NCBI RefSeq assembly: GCF_000238395.3
Contig: NZ_CP011025.1
Coordinates: forward strand, 1,364,001 to 1,428,000
Reading direction: 5' to 3'
Origin: Pseudoalteromonas arctica A 37-1-2
Lineage (GTDB): Bacteria; Pseudomonadota; Gammaproteobacteria; Enterobacterales; Alteromonadaceae
DNA length: 64,000 bases
Part shown: positions 35,630-42,825 of the stretch, piece by piece
Position numbering within the stretch: the stretch's first letter is position 1
Layout of the letters: each line of letters begins with the position of its first letter
Program-made: the position numbers and the translations under genes
Notes under the pieces: model-generated
The model's input: the letters and a program-made list of their open reading frames with translations, nothing else
What the model was told of the DNA's origin: nothing
Database searches by the model: none

Positions 35630-36889
35630 ATGAGAAATTTTTCTAAAGTAACTGCTCTTGCGATTCTTATGTCTGTGTCGGGTGCTACTTTAAGTGCATC
35701 TGTTTTAGCAGCGCCAGATTACGCAAAGATTGAAGAGCGTAAAAAAGCAAAAACTAAAATCATGGGCGAGCGTACTGGTAAAAAGGTAATTAAAGCATTT
35801 GACTTGTACAACGAAGAAAAAGTTGATGAAGCAATTGTTTTGCTTAGAGAGATTGAACCTTCGAATGACTTTGATAAAGCGACCGTAAATCGTTACTTAG
35901 GTAGCATGTACGCTCAAAAAGAAAAGTATGACGAAGCGATTAAGTACTCTAAGCAAGCAGTTGCCCCTGATGTTTTAAACTTTGCTGATCAAGAACAAAC
36001 TCTAAAGCTGTTAGGTGATTTATACGCTGGCACAGAAAAGTATCAAGAAGCCAAAAAAGCTTATGTTACTTGGATGGATTTTACCGGTGAAGAAGATCCT
36101 ACGGTTTACACGCGTATTGCCCAAGCTAACTATCAGTTAGAGCAATTTCGTGATGTTTTTGAACCAGCAGATAAGGCAATTAAACTTCAAAAAGAACCTA
36201 ATAAAGGTCCTTACCAATTAAAACTGGGTGCATACTTTGAACTTAAAGATTATGCAAACATGGTTAAGATTGGCGAAGAGATTGTTCGTGTATGGCCTGA
36301 TGATAAAAAAGCTTGGGTTAGCTTAGGTAAATATTACCTACAAACCGAAGACTATCAAAAAGGTTTAGCAACGATGGAAGTTGCTTACAAGAACGGTTAC
36401 TTTGAAAATGAAGTTGAGTATAAAGTCTTATCTAACTTTTATTCTCTAAACGAGATCCCTTTTAGAGCAGCTGTAACGCTAGAAAAGGCCGTTAAGAGTG
36501 AAAAAGTAAAACGTACAAAGCAGAATGTTAGCGCGATTGCTAGTAACTATCATCGCTCTAAGGATCTAGAAAAAGCTGCTAAGTACTACGAAGAAGCTGC
36601 TAAATTTGATGACGACGCTGAACTTTACCGTAAAGCTGGTTCATTACTTTTACAATCTGAAAAATTCAGTGCTGCTGTTGTTCGTTTGAACAAAGCATTA
36701 GAGCTTGGCTCTGACAAAAAAGGTACTATTTATTCAGATTTAGCTGAAGCGTATTACTATCAAGGTAAGTATAAGCAAGCATATGCTGCAATTACTAAAG
36801 CTATGGATGACCCTCGCACACGTAAGTTTGCAAAAGGTTGGTCTACATATATTAAAGACAAAGCCGCTCGCAACGGTGTTAAAATTTAA
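35630..36889 (+). CDS. Periplasmic TPR protein of the TonB-type operon
   Basis: A 419-residue exported protein with a signal peptide (residues 1-29, cleavage near VLA-APD) followed by tetratricopeptide repeats through most of its length, e.g. YLGSMYAQKEKYDEAIKYSK, then LYAGTEKYQEAKKAYV and AEAYYYQGKYKQAYAAITKA. A TPR protein commonly ends TtpC/TonB2 clusters and is thought to contribute to the transport complex. It begins 11 bp after tonB with AGGAGG just upstream, and the operon terminator follows. Confidence 0.9.
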   Translation: MRNFSKVTALAILMSVSGATLSASVLAAPDYAKIEERKKAKTKIMGERTGKKVIKAFDLYNEEKVDEAIVLLREIEPSNDFDKATVNRYLGSMYAQKEKYDEAIKYSKQAVAPDVLNFADQEQTLKLLGDLYAGTEKYQEAKKAYVTWMDFTGEEDPTVYTRIAQANYQLEQFRDVFEPADKAIKLQKEPNKGPYQLKLGAYFELKDYANMVKIGEEIVRVWPDDKKAWVSLGKYYLQTEDYQKGLATMEVAYKNGYFENEVEYKVLSNFYSLNEIPFRAAVTLEKAVKSEKVKRTKQNVSAIASNYHRSKDLEKAAKYYEEAAKFDDDAELYRKAGSLLLQSEKFSAAVVRLNKALELGSDKKGTIYSDLAEAYYYQGKYKQAYAAITKAMDDPRTRKFAKGWSTYIKDKAARNGVKI

Positions 36890-36913
36890 TTTTAATTAGC
36901 TAAAGCAACTTAT

Positions 36914-36938
36914 AAAAAGCCCCTCTGGGGCTTTTTTT
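36914..36938 (+). terminator. Terminator of the TonB-type operon
   Basis: Stem AAAAAGCCCC / GGGGCTTTTT with a 3-nt loop and T tract. Confidence 0.93.
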
Positions 36939-36950
36939 ATTGGAACTACT

Positions 36951-37994
36951 ATGTATAAAAAGCTCTCTTTTTCATTACTACTGTGCTTATTTTTAGCTGC
37001 ATGTTCAAAGCAGCCTCAACCTTATGAGTCATTTGAAGACGCACAAGTTGCTTTAAAAACTTTAAACATGGCACTTGTACAACCAGACGCTAAAAAAATT
37101 GATAGGATTACTAAAGAGCAATTGGTATTTTCTGATGCGTATTTAGTTAAACGTCATACTATTTATCAGAACCTAATGGGTATGGAGCTTAATCTCAATC
37201 AAATTGCACAAGTAAACTACTTGGTTATTGCAGAGCGCTTTCCTGAGCGCTATTTTAATTGGCCGGCTCAAGTAGACGTATTAAAAAACATGCTTGCTTT
37301 TGAGGGGTCAAAAAGTACGCCGGATAATATTATTACTTGGCTTAAGTTAACCCAAGATACGCTAGACAGTGCTAAACAAAGCAATTTAAAGCTGAATAAA
37401 ATTGAGCTCACACTACTACAAAGCTATGTATTGAGTGCGATAGGTAGTAATGACGTTCAACCAGCGCTTAAGAGTCATATAAGAGCTTTTAGCGATTATT
37501 TAACTAGTTATAAGCCTAGAGGTAGTGTTGGTCTGAGAGGCCTGCCAAATGGGTCACAGTGGTATCAGAGCAAACTTAATTACTTCAGTGGCGAAGTACA
37601 TTCACCGCTAGAGTGGGTTACTATTTTAAATGAAAATATAAAAGTATTAGATCGTGTTGCATTCGACAGTAAATTGTCTATTTCTCATAAAAAATCGTTT
37701 TTAGTGCAGTATCTATCGGATGAAAAATTAATTGAAGGGCTTGATTGGCAGGCTGATTATCAAGACTTACCTGCAATGGCGAGCAATATGAACATGTCTG
37801 ATAAAGATAAAACATTGATGCTTGCAATGATGGAATCAGATATTGGCATTCATTACCATGCGTGGACTTTGCCACAGGCGAAGGTAAACCTTATGAAACG
37901 CTTAGAAATTACCCAAGAAGAGGCTCAATATTTAGTTGAAGATATAATACTCTACCCAGGGCAATCATTTAGCTTTATACAACAAATTATATAA
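36951..37994 (+). CDS. Lipoprotein of unknown function
   Basis: A 347-residue predicted lipoprotein: N-terminal MYKKLSFSLLLCLFLAACSK with lipobox LAAC, lipidated cysteine at residue 18. The residue after cysteine is serine, which favours outer-membrane sorting. The remainder is helical and soluble with no domain I recognise. It lies just after the TonB-operon terminator, so its link to that operon is by position only. A weak promoter must lie in or just after the terminator. Confidence 0.8.
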   Translation: MYKKLSFSLLLCLFLAACSKQPQPYESFEDAQVALKTLNMALVQPDAKKIDRITKEQLVFSDAYLVKRHTIYQNLMGMELNLNQIAQVNYLVIAERFPERYFNWPAQVDVLKNMLAFEGSKSTPDNIITWLKLTQDTLDSAKQSNLKLNKIELTLLQSYVLSAIGSNDVQPALKSHIRAFSDYLTSYKPRGSVGLRGLPNGSQWYQSKLNYFSGEVHSPLEWVTILNENIKVLDRVAFDSKLSISHKKSFLVQYLSDEKLIEGLDWQADYQDLPAMASNMNMSDKDKTLMLAMMESDIGIHYHAWTLPQAKVNLMKRLEITQEEAQYLVEDIILYPGQSFSFIQQII

Positions 37995-38001
37995 TGATTT
38001 G

Positions 38002-38028
38002 AAAGTGCGCTTATTGTGCGCACTTTGT
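38002..38028. terminator. Hairpin between convergent lipoprotein and DksA-like genes
   Basis: Stem AAAGTGCGC / GCGCACTTT with a short loop. It overlaps the 3' end of the DksA-like gene; T tract only moderate. Confidence 0.7.
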
Positions 38029-38337
38029 ACACCGTTGAGTTGCGGGGTCTAGTTCAAGTGATTTGGCTGGTATTTTTTCTTCACAGTCGCAGCAGTAGCC
38101 ATATTGCCCAATTTCTATTTGGCTGACCGCCGCTTCTAATTTAGTCATGCGACTGATCAAAAACGCATACTCAGGACCTAGCTTCTCTGCTGCACAGTCT
38201 AACCATTCATTGTTTGCTGTATTATCTAAAATTTGTATTAAATGCTGATGTGTAGGGTAGGCTGATTTAGAAAGCATAGTTAATATCTTTAATTTAATTT
38301 GTGCTATTTCATCGTTTAGTCTTTTTTGATGATGCAT
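38011..38337 (-). CDS. DksA/TraR-like C4 zinc-finger protein
   Basis: A 108-residue protein with an N-terminal helical half and a C-terminal DksA/TraR zinc finger: YGYCCDCEEKIPAKSLELDP then RCTKC (cysteines near 84, 87, 102 and 105). DksA-type proteins bind the RNA polymerase secondary channel. It is shorter than DksA (151) and resembles YbiI/TraR-class homologues. The coiled-coil tip acidic residues cannot be mapped with confidence. It is followed on the other strand by the lipoprotein gene. Confidence 0.85.
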   Translation of the reverse strand: MHHQKRLNDEIAQIKLKILTMLSKSAYPTHQHLIQILDNTANNEWLDCAAEKLGPEYAFLISRMTKLEAAVSQIEIGQYGYCCDCEEKIPAKSLELDPATQRCTKCAQ

Positions 38338-38398
38338 TATCAGTACAACCTTATTAAACTGGCTTCACGTTATACTGATATTATCTAGAGGCTTTAGG

Positions 38399-39379
38399 TT
38401 AGCCGTTATGATTTGAATCAAGTTGCGGTGCTTTGGCGTATTTATTTAATACGCTTGCCACATCTTCTTTACTTTTTAAACGCCTGATTTCATCAAATAA
38501 ATCGATCGCTTGCGGGTATTGGCGTTTAAGGTAACCTAGCCATTGCTTTGTACGAGAAGCAAAATACTTTTCATCTTTTGCAGGGTCTTGATGAATAGCA
38601 GAGTGGATTAAGTGATAAATAATATGCTCCCATTGAAGGCCATCATATTGTTCATTATTTACATGAGCTTTAATTTTTTTTGCTAAATCAGGGTGCGAAA
38701 GGGCGCCACGACCAAGCATCAAATCAGTACATCCACTTCGTTTTTGGCAAAGCATTGCGTCCTCAACTTGCCAAATTTCACCATTGGCAACAACGGCAAT
38801 ATTTTTATCTTTTATTATTGGTGGAATTTTTTCCCAATAAGCTGGCGGGTTATAACCATCACGTTTGGTTCTGGCGTGTATAGCTACACTATTTGCGCCT
38901 GCGCTTACCACAGCATCAACAATTTCTTGGCTGTTACTGTCGTCATCAAAGCCTAAGCGAATTTTTGCACTTACTTCATGTTTATCATCTACAGCATCTC
39001 GGACTGCTTTAATAATCGTATACATGTGGTCAGGATCTTTAAGCAGTACAGCACCCCCTCGACTACGATTAACGGTTTTTGCTGGGCAACCAAAGTTAAG
39101 GTCGACCCCATGAGATCCTAAAGCAATTGCTCTTACTGCATTTTCGGCTAACGGATTTGCTTCTTGGCCGAGTAATTGAACACGCACAGGAGTACCTGCT
39201 CGCGTAAATCCATTATTATGTAGTTCAGGGCAAAATCGATGAAAAACTTTATCAGGTAAGCATGTTTCAACCACTCTTACAAACTCGGTAACGCACAAAT
39301 CGAACCCACCAATGTCTGTGAGTAATTGGCGCATTTTAAAATCAACGACACCTTCCATAGGTGCTAAAACAAGTTTCAT
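38399..39379 (-). CDS. dusC: tRNA-dihydrouridine(16) synthase DusC
   Basis: FMN- and NADPH-dependent reduction of uridine 16 in tRNA. 326 residues. The N-terminus MKLVLAPMEGVVDFKMRQLL and CVTEFVRVVE match E. coli DusC closely. The catalytic cysteine lies in VDLNFGCPAKTVNRSRGG (about residue 98). FMN phosphate contacts are near VVANGEIW and DLMLGRGAL. It is a single-gene unit facing away from the EGKCG cluster. Confidence 0.94.
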   Translation of the reverse strand: MKLVLAPMEGVVDFKMRQLLTDIGGFDLCVTEFVRVVETCLPDKVFHRFCPELHNNGFTRAGTPVRVQLLGQEANPLAENAVRAIALGSHGVDLNFGCPAKTVNRSRGGAVLLKDPDHMYTIIKAVRDAVDDKHEVSAKIRLGFDDDSNSQEIVDAVVSAGANSVAIHARTKRDGYNPPAYWEKIPPIIKDKNIAVVANGEIWQVEDAMLCQKRSGCTDLMLGRGALSHPDLAKKIKAHVNNEQYDGLQWEHIIYHLIHSAIHQDPAKDEKYFASRTKQWLGYLKRQYPQAIDLFDEIRRLKSKEDVASVLNKYAKAPQLDSNHNG

Positions 39380-39604
39380 AAAGTGATTAATTTTGATAAA
39401 AAACTGGACGCATAGTTTACCTGTAAATCACACATTGATAAATCTGTAATTACCAACCATATTTAATGTAGAAACCGCAAAAGTAAATATTATGAAAATA
39501 AATGAAATTTTTTATTCTCGTACAGGTCTACTTAAGCATACAAGCAATTTAAAATACATTTTTATTGCTGAGATTTACAATACTTGATTAAAGAGAGTCA
39601 CAAA

Positions 39605-40198
39605 ATGAATACAGTTAAAAAAAATACAATCGCGTTAACTTTAGGTGCAGTAGTTGTTGGCTCTGCAAGCTTTGTATCTGCAGATGTACAAGCCAACCCA
39701 TTTGAGTTTCAACAATTAGTGACAGGTTACCAACTAGACGCTAAAGAAGGTAAGTGTGGTGAAGGTAAATGTGGCGGCGATGCTAAAGATGCAAAAGCTA
39801 AAACAGAAGGTAAGTGCGGCGAAGGTAAATGTGGCGGCGATGCAAAAGATGCAAAAGCTAAAACAGAAGGTAAGTGCGGCGAAGGTAAATGTGGCGGCGA
39901 TGCAAAAGATGCAAAAGCTAAAACAGAAGGTAAGTGCGGCGAAGGTAAATGTGGCGGCGATGCAAAAGATGCAAAAGCTAAAACAGAAGGCAAGTGTGGC
40001 GAAGGTAAATGTGGCGGCGACGCAAAAGATGCAAAAGCTAAAACAGAAGGCAAGTGTGGTGAAGGTAAATGTGGCGGCGATGCAAAAGATGCAAAAGCTA
40101 AAACAGAAGGCAAATGTGGTGAAGGTAAATGCGGCGGCGATGCTAAAAAAACTAAAAAAGAAGGTAAGTGCGGCGAAGGTAAATGTGGCGGTCGTTAA
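39605..40198 (+). CDS. hvfA: Exported Cys-rich EGKCG-repeat peptide, HvfA/bufferin-type RiPP precursor
   Basis: A 197-residue exported precursor. The signal peptide (MNTVKKNTIALTLGAVVVGS, cleavage near VQA-NPF) is followed by a short leader and then eight EGKCGEGKCGG units, sixteen EGKCG motifs in all. The first six are linked by DAKDAKAKT. All 16 cysteines of the protein lie in these motifs. In Haemophilus HvfA and the related bufferins, DUF692 enzymes convert the EGKCG cysteines to oxazolone-thioamide or thiooxazole copper-binding groups (family knowledge). The AGAGAG Shine-Dalgarno supports ATG 39605. The repeat count is much higher than in most homologues I recall. Confidence 0.88.
   Translation: MNTVKKNTIALTLGAVVVGSASFVSADVQANPFEFQQLVTGYQLDAKEGKCGEGKCGGDAKDAKAKTEGKCGEGKCGGDAKDAKAKTEGKCGEGKCGGDAKDAKAKTEGKCGEGKCGGDAKDAKAKTEGKCGEGKCGGDAKDAKAKTEGKCGEGKCGGDAKDAKAKTEGKCGEGKCGGDAKKTKKEGKCGEGKCGGR
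39746..40185. repeat. 60-bp tandem repeat inside the EGKCG precursor gene
   Basis: Seven near-identical 60-bp units (one per line of 20 codons) plus a degenerate last unit encode EGKCGEGKCGGDAKDAKAKT. Differences are mainly silent, e.g. tgc/tgt and ggc/ggt, so the array has expanded as DNA while the protein sequence is kept. Confidence 0.93.
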
Positions 40199-40223
40199 TA
40201 TCTTATTCTAAATAAGTTATGCT

Positions 40224-40247
40224 AAAAGGGCCTTAAGGCCCTTTTTT
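40224..40247 (+). terminator. Terminator/attenuator between precursor and enzyme genes
   Basis: AAAAGGGCCTTAAGGCCCTTTTTT is a perfect stem with a T6 tract between the precursor stop (40198) and the DUF692 start (40266). It would let the precursor be made in excess over its modifying enzymes. Confidence 0.85.
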
Positions 40248-40265
40248 GATAAGTTAGAGGTAGTT

Positions 40266-41123
40266 ATGACACAAATCCAGAGTACAGATTTCGGGATGGT
40301 GGGCCTTGGCCTACGACGAGAAATGCTTGATGAACTGCTTGAACACGTACCTAATCAAGTAGATTTTTTGGAAGTTGCGCCAGAGAACTGGTTAAAACTA
40401 GGTGGACGCTTTAAAAAGCAATTTAGAACATTAACAGATGCAAATAATTTTGTGTGTCATGGATTATCACTGTCTATCGGTTCACCCGAACCACTGGATG
40501 TCGAATTTGTTGAGTCTTTAAAAGTTTTTTTTGAAGAGCACAATATAAAAATTTTTAGTGAGCACTTAAGTTACTGTTCCGGTACAGGCCATATGTATGA
40601 CTTAATGCCTATTCCTTTTACACAAGATGCAATAGCACATGTTGTCCCTCGTATTAAACAAGTACAAGACATACTTGAGCAGCAAATTGCGATAGAAAAT
40701 GTTTCCTATTATGGCGCTCCTGGACAGCAATTATCAGAGCTGGAATTTACAAATACCATTTTAGAGCAAGCAGACTGCAAGCTTTTACTGGATGTGAATA
40801 ACATTTATGTGAATTCGATTAATCATGGCTATAACGCACAAGCATTTTTAACAGGGTTACCCTCTAATCGTATCGCCTATGGGCACGTTGCAGGCCATTA
40901 TAATGAGGCTGATGACTTAATAGTTGATACACATGGTGCTGATGTCATTGATCCTGTGTGGGAGCTACTGGATAAAGCATATGAAGTGCATGGCGTATTT
41001 CCAACCTTGCTTGAGCGCGATTTTAATATCCCTACCATGAATATTTTAACCAAAGAGTTAGATATAATTCATGAGCTACAAGCTAAACACATTACTTCAA
41101 CGGTTTCAAAACAACGAGCTTAA
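40266..41123 (+). CDS. hvfB: DUF692 (MbnB/HvfB-like) iron enzyme
   Basis: A 285-residue TIM-barrel DUF692 protein, the family of the multinuclear-iron oxidases MbnB and HvfB. MbnB makes the oxazolone/thioamide of methanobactin, and HvfB modifies EGKCG cysteines with HvfC. Conserved stretches seen are GMVGLGLRREMLDELL, then EVAPENWL, FVCHGLSLSIGS, FSEHLSY, QQIAIENVSYYG, LLLDVNNIYVN, GHVAGHY and TLLERDFNIP; these hold the His/Asp/Glu iron ligands. Its Shine-Dalgarno (TTAGAGG) follows the attenuator hairpin. Confidence 0.92.
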   Translation: MTQIQSTDFGMVGLGLRREMLDELLEHVPNQVDFLEVAPENWLKLGGRFKKQFRTLTDANNFVCHGLSLSIGSPEPLDVEFVESLKVFFEEHNIKIFSEHLSYCSGTGHMYDLMPIPFTQDAIAHVVPRIKQVQDILEQQIAIENVSYYGAPGQQLSELEFTNTILEQADCKLLLDVNNIYVNSINHGYNAQAFLTGLPSNRIAYGHVAGHYNEADDLIVDTHGADVIDPVWELLDKAYEVHGVFPTLLERDFNIPTMNILTKELDIIHELQAKHITSTVSKQRA

Positions 41124-41159
41124 TATAAGCCTTTATAAATATTAAAAGAGTGCCTGGTT

Positions 41160-41912
41160 ATGAGCTTTATTGAAATACAAAACGAATTTATGGCGCATAT
41201 TCGCGAGCCTAAAAAAAATAAAAAGCCCAGCGGTATCGAAGACAGACGTATGGCCATTTATCGCGACCTATTTTTTAATAACATTGAAGGTTTTATATCA
41301 TCAGGCTTTCCGGTATTAAAAACCTTATATACAGACAAGCAATGGCTGGTTCTTGTACGCCAGTTTTTTAGCGAATATGATTGTCATTCGCCGTACTTTT
41401 TAGATATAGCAGGGGAGTTTATTAATTACTTATCAAGTGATTATAAAATGAAAAGATACGATCCCGTGTTTATGCTAGAACTTGCACATTATGAATGGGT
41501 AGAGCTAGATGTATCGATTGCACACGAAGATGAGCAAGAGCAAAAATTACAAACAACAGCGCTTACTAGTTCTGCTTTGTATTTATCGAAAACGGCAAGA
41601 AATTTAAGTTATCAATTTCCGGTTCAAAATATTAGCAATCGCTTTAAACCAAAAGAGCCATCACCTCAGCCTAATTATTTTGTTGTATATAGAGATGAAG
41701 ATGATGACGTTCAATTTCTGGCTACGAATGCGATGACTGCTTTGTTACTATCAATTATTGAGGCAAGTGATGGAGCGACATTTGACGACGTTTGCCAGCA
41801 GGTATTCGCTCATGCACCACAATTTAATGCAGAGCAAATTGCTCAAGGCGCATTGGTTACCCTTAATGCAATGGTTGAACGCGGTGTAATTGTGACAAAA
41901 AATCAAGATTAA
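41160..41912 (+). CDS. hvfC: DUF2063/HvfC-like partner of the DUF692 enzyme
   Basis: A 250-residue protein with an N-terminal DUF2063 (putative DNA-binding) domain: QNEFMAHIREPK, DRRMAIYRDLFFNNIEGFIS, SGFPVLKTLY, then YFLDIAGEFINYL and LELAHYEWVELDVSI. A winged-helix-like C-terminal region carries the RiPP recognition function in MbnC/HvfC homologues. It is known to bind the precursor leader and form a complex with the DUF692 enzyme. It starts 36 bp after hvfB and is very probably co-transcribed. Confidence 0.9.
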   Translation: MSFIEIQNEFMAHIREPKKNKKPSGIEDRRMAIYRDLFFNNIEGFISSGFPVLKTLYTDKQWLVLVRQFFSEYDCHSPYFLDIAGEFINYLSSDYKMKRYDPVFMLELAHYEWVELDVSIAHEDEQEQKLQTTALTSSALYLSKTARNLSYQFPVQNISNRFKPKEPSPQPNYFVVYRDEDDDVQFLATNAMTALLLSIIEASDGATFDDVCQQVFAHAPQFNAEQIAQGALVTLNAMVERGVIVTKNQD

Positions 41913-41984
41913 GGTCTTTATTGATGATTTTACATCGTCTATTATGGCAGCCTTATTTGTCGTGCTTAATAAAAGGTTGTACCA

Positions 41985-42107
41985 ATGTCAGATGATAAAG
42001 ACTTTAAAGATCCGTTCAACGCTACTTATTTTCTTGCTTTCTTAGCTGTATTTGCAGGGATTGGTTGTTTAAATGCAATATTAGGCTGGATCACTAGCTT
42101 AACTTAA
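41985..42107 (+). CDS. Small single-pass membrane protein, 40 residues
   Basis: ATG 41985 to TAA 42105-42107. The first 14 residues are charged (MSDDKDFKDPFNAT), followed by one hydrophobic span YFLAFLAVFAGIGCLNAILG and a short tail. An AAAGG sequence sits about 9 bp before the ATG. It lies 72 bp after hvfC on the same strand, and no DoxX-type hvfD gene is present. I do not recognise a family. It may be the last gene of the EGKCG cluster or independent of it. Confidence 0.6.
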   Translation: MSDDKDFKDPFNATYFLAFLAVFAGIGCLNAILGWITSLT

Positions 42108-42276
42108 AATGCATAGCGTTTATTAAGGCTGTTGCTTACTTCAGCCTTGAACCACTTTATTTTAATTACCCCCCATAGTTAATACTTCTTTTATAGTAAC
42201 GCCAAACTCGCAATTAAAGGTTAGTTAAGGTTATAATCACCTGCTTTGTAATATAAACAATTGAGCAGTTAAAATT

Positions 42277-42822
42277 ATGACTCAAGTAACACCAGCAATT
42301 ATCAAAAACAGCATAACTACAATTGCTGATTATCCAAAGCCGGGCATCATGTTTCGCGATGTAACCACTTTAATGGCAAATCCAGAAGCCTTTAAAGCAA
42401 CTATTGACGCGTTTATCGCAGAATATAAAGATCAGGGTTTTACTAAAATAATTGGCACAGAATCACGTGGCTTTATTTTTGGTGCGCCACTGTCTTACGC
42501 ATTAGGCATTCCGTTTATTCCAGTTCGTAAACCAGGTAAGTTACCACGCGAAGTTATTCGTCAAGATTACTTACTTGAGTATGGTGAAGACACGCTAGAG
42601 CTGCATGTTGATGCAATTGTACCTGGCGATAAAGTATTATTAGTTGATGACTTATTAGCAACTGGCGGCACAATTGAAGCCACCGCTAAATTAGTTCATA
42701 AACTAGGTGGCAAAGCCACAGATGCTGCATTTGTTGTATCACTACCAGAACTTGGTGGCGAGCAGCGCATCAAAAAAATGGGTATTAAAATCCTAAAATT
42801 GGTTGAATTCGAAGGCGAGTAA
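42277..42822 (+). CDS. apt: Adenine phosphoribosyltransferase
   Basis: Salvages adenine to AMP using PRPP. 181 residues, the usual length. Motifs are [16 protein letters not shown] (N-terminal hood), [13 protein letters not shown], the [14 protein letters not shown] loop and the PRPP-binding [13 protein letters not shown] near residues 123-135. It sits 3 bp before dnaX, an arrangement common in gammaproteobacteria. Confidence 0.97.
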   Translation: MTQVTPAIIKNSITTIADYPKPGIMFRDVTTLMANPEAFKATIDAFIAEYKDQGFTKIIGTESRGFIFGAPLSYALGIPFIPVRKPGKLPREVIRQDYLLEYGEDTLELHVDAIVPGDKVLLVDDLLATGGTIEATAKLVHKLGGKATDAAFVVSLPELGGEQRIKKMGIKILKLVEFEGE

Positions 42823-42825
42823 TCG

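Noticed and set aside
39746..40185. 60-bp repeats considered as CRISPR or insertion
   Set aside because: The repeats are coding, continuous and in frame, with no spacer structure.
39727..40211. Alternate-frame ORFs over the EGKCG repeat (both strands)
   Set aside because: They exist only because a 60-bp in-frame repeat leaves all frames open. The frame with signal peptide and EGKCG motifs is the real gene.
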